NCBI GenBank assembly: GCA_903887035.1
Contig: CAISOG010000123.1
Span: 1 to 8,286 of the forward strand
From: an uncultured Holosporaceae bacterium
GTDB lineage: Bacteria; Pseudomonadota; Alphaproteobacteria; CAISOG01
Direction of reading: 5' to 3'
Length of the DNA stretch: 8,286 bases
This document shows positions 6,326-8,286 of this stretch, piece after piece; the first letter of the stretch is position 1; each line of letters opens with the position of its first letter. The position numbers and the translations under genes are program-made. Below the pieces are notes generated by a model. That model was not told where the DNA came from, made no database searches, and worked only from the letters and a program-made list of their open reading frames with translations.

Positions 6326-6354
6326 CGTAAAGGCGGATTCGTCGATTTTGTCAT
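6326..6354 (-). promoter_or_regulatory. Candidate guaA promoter
   Basis: On the minus strand ATGACA (6354-6349, five of six to TTGACA) is followed after 17 bases by TTTACG (6331-6326), a poor -10. The predicted start near 6319 leaves a leader of about 23 bases. It lies back to back with the sigma-54 site for flgI. The weak -10 keeps this tentative. Confidence 0.3.
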
Positions 6355-6365
6355 CCCAACGAAAT

Positions 6366-6381
6366 TGGCACGCTTCATGCA
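6366..6381 (+). promoter_or_regulatory. Sigma-54 (RpoN) promoter of the flgI operon
   Basis: TGGCACGCTTCATGCA matches the sigma-54 consensus TGGCACG-N4-TTGCA at all defined positions except one (A for the first T of the -12 element), with exact spacing between the GG and GC dinucleotides. Transcription would start near 6392, about 15 bases before the flgI ATG, with the ribosome site GAGGAG just inside the transcript. Sigma-54 control with an enhancer-binding activator (FlbD in Caulobacter) is known for basal-body operons in alphaproteobacteria, so site and gene agree. I did not identify the activator site. Confidence 0.8.
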
Positions 6382-6406
6382 TCTTAGTCCGTGTAGAGGA
6401 GATGTC

Positions 6407-7543
6407 ATGACCCGTATTAGCCATTTAAAACGCTTTACCACCATGCTGCTAAGCCTGTCGTTAATTCTGACGGGCTGGTCAACCCCCGCCCATGCATCCG
6501 CCCGCCTTAAGGATATCGCCAATGTTCAGGGGGTTCGGGACAACCTGTTGGTTGGATACGGCCTGGTCGTTGGGCTGAACGGTACGGGTGACAAACTATC
6601 CTCAGCCATGTTTACCCGCGAAAGTTTGATTGCGATGTTGGAACGGCTGGGCGTTAATGCCCGCGACGACAAATTGGATGCCAAAAATATCGCGGCGGTG
6701 ATGGTGACCGCCACCCTGCCCCCCTTTACCCGCCAGGGTAGCCGCATCGACGTCACCGTTTCCGCCTTGGGCAGCAGCAGTTCGTTGCAGGGCGGAACCC
6801 TGCTGGTGACACCGCTGATGGGGGCGGACGGCGAAGTCTACAGCGTCGCCCAGGGCAGCGTGGCCATCGCCGGCTTTCAGGCGCAGGGGGCTTCAGGATC
6901 CAGCGTGACGCGCGGCGTGCCAACGGTTGGCCGTATCGCCAGCGGCGCCATTGTGGAGCGTGAGTTGAGCTTTGACTTTAACAACCTGAACAGCATCAAC
7001 CTTAGCCTTCGCAACCCCGATTTTACCACCGCCGACCGCATCGCCCAAACCATCAATAAAGCGTTGAAACAGGGTGTGGCTTTCCCAACCGACCCGGCCA
7101 CCGTAACGGTGCAGGTGCCATCCAGCTACAAACAAAATCTGGTGGCGATGATTACCGATATTGAACAGCTGCCGATTGAGGTTGACCAGCCCGCCAAGGT
7201 GGTGATTGACGAGCAATCCGGCGTGATTGTCATCGGCCAGAACGTCCGCATCTAACCCGTGGCCATCGCCCAAGGCAACCTGACCATCCGCATCACCGAA
7301 ACCCCCCAAGTGTCACAGCCCAACGCCTTTAGCCAAGGCGGCACGACTGAGGTGGTACCACGCAGCCAGATTCAGGTGGATGAACAGGCCGATCGCAAGC
7401 TGGCCGTCCTGAACAGTGGCGTCAGCCTGCAAGAAATGGTCAACGGCCTGAACTCCCTAGGTATTGGCCCCCGCGACATGATTACCATCCTGCAAGCCAT
7501 CAAGGCGGCGGGTGCCATGCAAGCCGAAATTGAGGTGATGTAA
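6407..7543 (+). pseudogene. flgI: Flagellar P-ring protein FlgI, interrupted by an in-frame ochre stop
   Basis: FlgI is exported by Sec and polymerises around the rod in the periplasm to form the P ring. From ATG 6407 (GAGGAG site, sigma-54 promoter upstream) the frame gives a signal peptide (1-30, LLSLSLILTGWSTPAHA/SARL), then hallmark FlgI sequence: RLKDIANVQGVRDN, GYGLVVGLNGTGD, MFTRESL. It runs to IVIGQNVRI and then TAA at codon 283 (7253-7255). Without any frame change the family sequence resumes: PVAIAQGNLTIRITETPQVSQP, then VSLQEMVNGLNSLGIGPRDMITILQAIKAAGAMQAEIEV, ending with TAA at 7541. Relatives usually have Ser at the stop position; TCA to TAA is one base change. Read through, the product is 378 codons, the normal size. 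Truncation loses about 95 residues. A GTG at 7259, 3 bases after the stop, could allow reinitiation, but without a signal peptide. A sequencing error is equally possible. Confidence 0.85.
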
Positions 7544-7546
7544 GCC

Positions 7547-7897
7547 ATGATTGACCCCATCTTTCCCCCCACCCCATCCAAAATGCCGATGGCTTCCAGA
7601 CTGATGGTGCCCCCATCATCCCAGCAGGGGGGTGCCCAATCGGCTGTTAACCACGAACAGGTACGCAAAACGGCGCAGGATTTTGCCGCCGTCTTCTTCC
7701 AAGAAATGCTGCAACCCATGTTTGATAGCCTGCCAACCGATGGAGCCTTTCACGGCGGGCATGCCGAAAACGTCTTCCGCGGCCAGCTGTTGCAGGAATA
7801 TGGCAAGATTATTGCCAAAAGCCCCAGCAGCGCTCCGCTGGTTGATTCCCTAACCCACCAAATCTTGAAACTACAGGAGACCCCCCATGGCAACTAA
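7547..7897 (+). CDS. flgJ: Flagellar rod-binding protein (FlgJ N-terminal domain / CheL type)
   Basis: This 116-residue protein corresponds to the rod-binding domain alone: AQDFAAVFFQEMLQPMFDSL (43-62), then HAENVFRGQLLQEYGKIIA (72-90), typical of the family. The FlgJ of enterobacteria fuses this domain to a C-terminal muramidase; here that half is absent, as in the alphaproteobacterial CheL-type proteins. It acts in the periplasm as a scaffold or cap for rod assembly, and peptidoglycan must be opened by a separate enzyme. The N-terminus (1-35) is Pro/Ser/Met-rich and likely flexible. The ATG lies 3 bases after the flgI stop, so translation is probably coupled to the 3' part of flgI; an early stop in flgI could therefore reduce it by polarity. 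It overlaps the next gene by 11 bases. Confidence 0.88.
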   Translation: MIDPIFPPTPSKMPMASRLMVPPSSQQGGAQSAVNHEQVRKTAQDFAAVFFQEMLQPMFDSLPTDGAFHGGHAENVFRGQLLQEYGKIIAKSPSSAPLVDSLTHQILKLQETPHGN

Positions 7898-8286
7898 CAA
7901 AATTACTGCGCTGCTTAGCGCTATGGAAAAACTGATGAGCCTGGCTCAAAGTGAAACCGAACTGCTGAAAAAGCGTGAATACAAAAAAGCCGCCACCCTT
8001 TTGTCCGAAAAACAAAAACTGGCCAGTGAGTATGAACAACAATCGGCCTACCTTCGCGGGGATCCAGAGCTGTTCCGCAATTTGGACTCATCGGCGGTTG
8101 ATCGCCTGAAAACCGTGGCGGGGCAATTCCACCAAACCCTGGACACCAACATGAAAACTCTGTCCGCCGCCCGTGAAGCTGGCGACCGCCTGGTCAATGC
8201 CATCCGCAACGCGGTGATCGAGGATGAAGGGCGGGATCGTGGCTATGGCAACCTGATTGCCCAGACCAAGACCACCAAATCCAGCC
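7887..8286 (+). CDS. FlbY/FlgN-like flagellar protein (partial, 5' end)
   Basis: An ATG at 7887, with an AGGAGA site 6 bases upstream, opens a frame that stays open to the window end (133 full codons). It overlaps the flgJ stop by 11 bases in another frame. The protein is soluble and almost entirely helical: MATNKITALLSAMEKLMSLA, LKKREYKKAATLLSEKQKLA, then FHQTLDTNMKTLSAAREAGD. This resembles the FlgN/FlbY class of small helical flagellar proteins, some of which are hook-filament junction export chaperones. Position supports the call: in Caulobacter flbY follows cheL in the flgI operon. The exact function of FlbY proteins is not settled, and the family call rests on context as much as on sequence. 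The C-terminus is outside the window. Confidence 0.75.
   Translation, partial: MATNKITALLSAMEKLMSLAQSETELLKKREYKKAATLLSEKQKLASEYEQQSAYLRGDPELFRNLDSSAVDRLKTVAGQFHQTLDTNMKTLSAAREAGDRLVNAIRNAVIEDEGRDRGYGNLIAQTKTTKSS

Noticed and set aside
6297..6406. Purine-type riboswitch upstream of guaA
   Set aside because: The 110-base gap lacks any recognisable aptamer core, and the likely leader before the guaA ATG is too short.
7259..7543. C-terminal part of FlgI as an independent gene starting at GTG 7259
   Set aside because: It has no ribosome site of its own or signal peptide, and is exactly the missing C-terminus of the frame upstream; a broken flgI is simpler, though reinitiation is not excluded.

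Overview
The window looks like a chromosomal segment of a GC-rich, flagellated, Gram-negative alphaproteobacterium. Three things suggest this: the ubiK-like/ybjN-like/proC gene order, an flgI - short rod-binding protein (CheL type) - FlbY-like order as in the Caulobacter flgI-cheL-flbY operon, and a sigma-54-type promoter in front of flgI. An LPS heptose gene (hldD) agrees with a Gram-negative envelope. I cannot place it to genus.

Layout. Bases 1-248 hold the 3' end of an AT-rich, unrecognised gene running in from the left edge. Bases 266-2090 are a tight minus-strand operon, read right to left: a UbiK-type BMFP-domain protein, a YbjN-domain protein and ProC. A short divergent region (2091-2176) separates it from hldD on the plus strand (2177-3154). 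The convergent gap 3155-3624 is filled with palindromic repeats: two 134-bp copies of one element, each with two hairpins, around a different palindromic element. Bases 3625-4617 (minus) encode an exported Sel1-repeat protein interrupted by an in-frame amber codon. guaA (GMP synthase) follows at 4737-6296 (minus). A 110-bp divergent region holds a near-consensus sigma-54 promoter driving the flagellar operon: flgI (6407-7543, interrupted by an in-frame ochre codon), a FlgJ-N/CheL-type rod-binding protein (7547-7897) and a FlbY/FlgN-like protein running off the right edge (7887 on).

How the genes work together. The flagellar genes form one transcription unit for P-ring and rod assembly. The others are housekeeping: proline synthesis, ubiquinone-assembly accessory factor, LPS core heptose and GMP synthesis.

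Main surprises. (1) Two otherwise intact genes, flgI and the Sel1 gene, each carry a single in-frame stop with recognisable coding sequence on both sides. TAG and TAA also end guaA and flgI at their expected C-termini, so wholesale stop reassignment is not supported. (2) The 134-bp repeats differ at 7 positions, four of which form two compensatory base-pair changes in a hairpin stem. (3) HldD has Asp where the family's catalytic Ser normally sits. (4) None of the visible gene ends uses TGA. I found no CRISPR array, tRNA, rRNA or transposase gene, and no clear new defence or mobile system.
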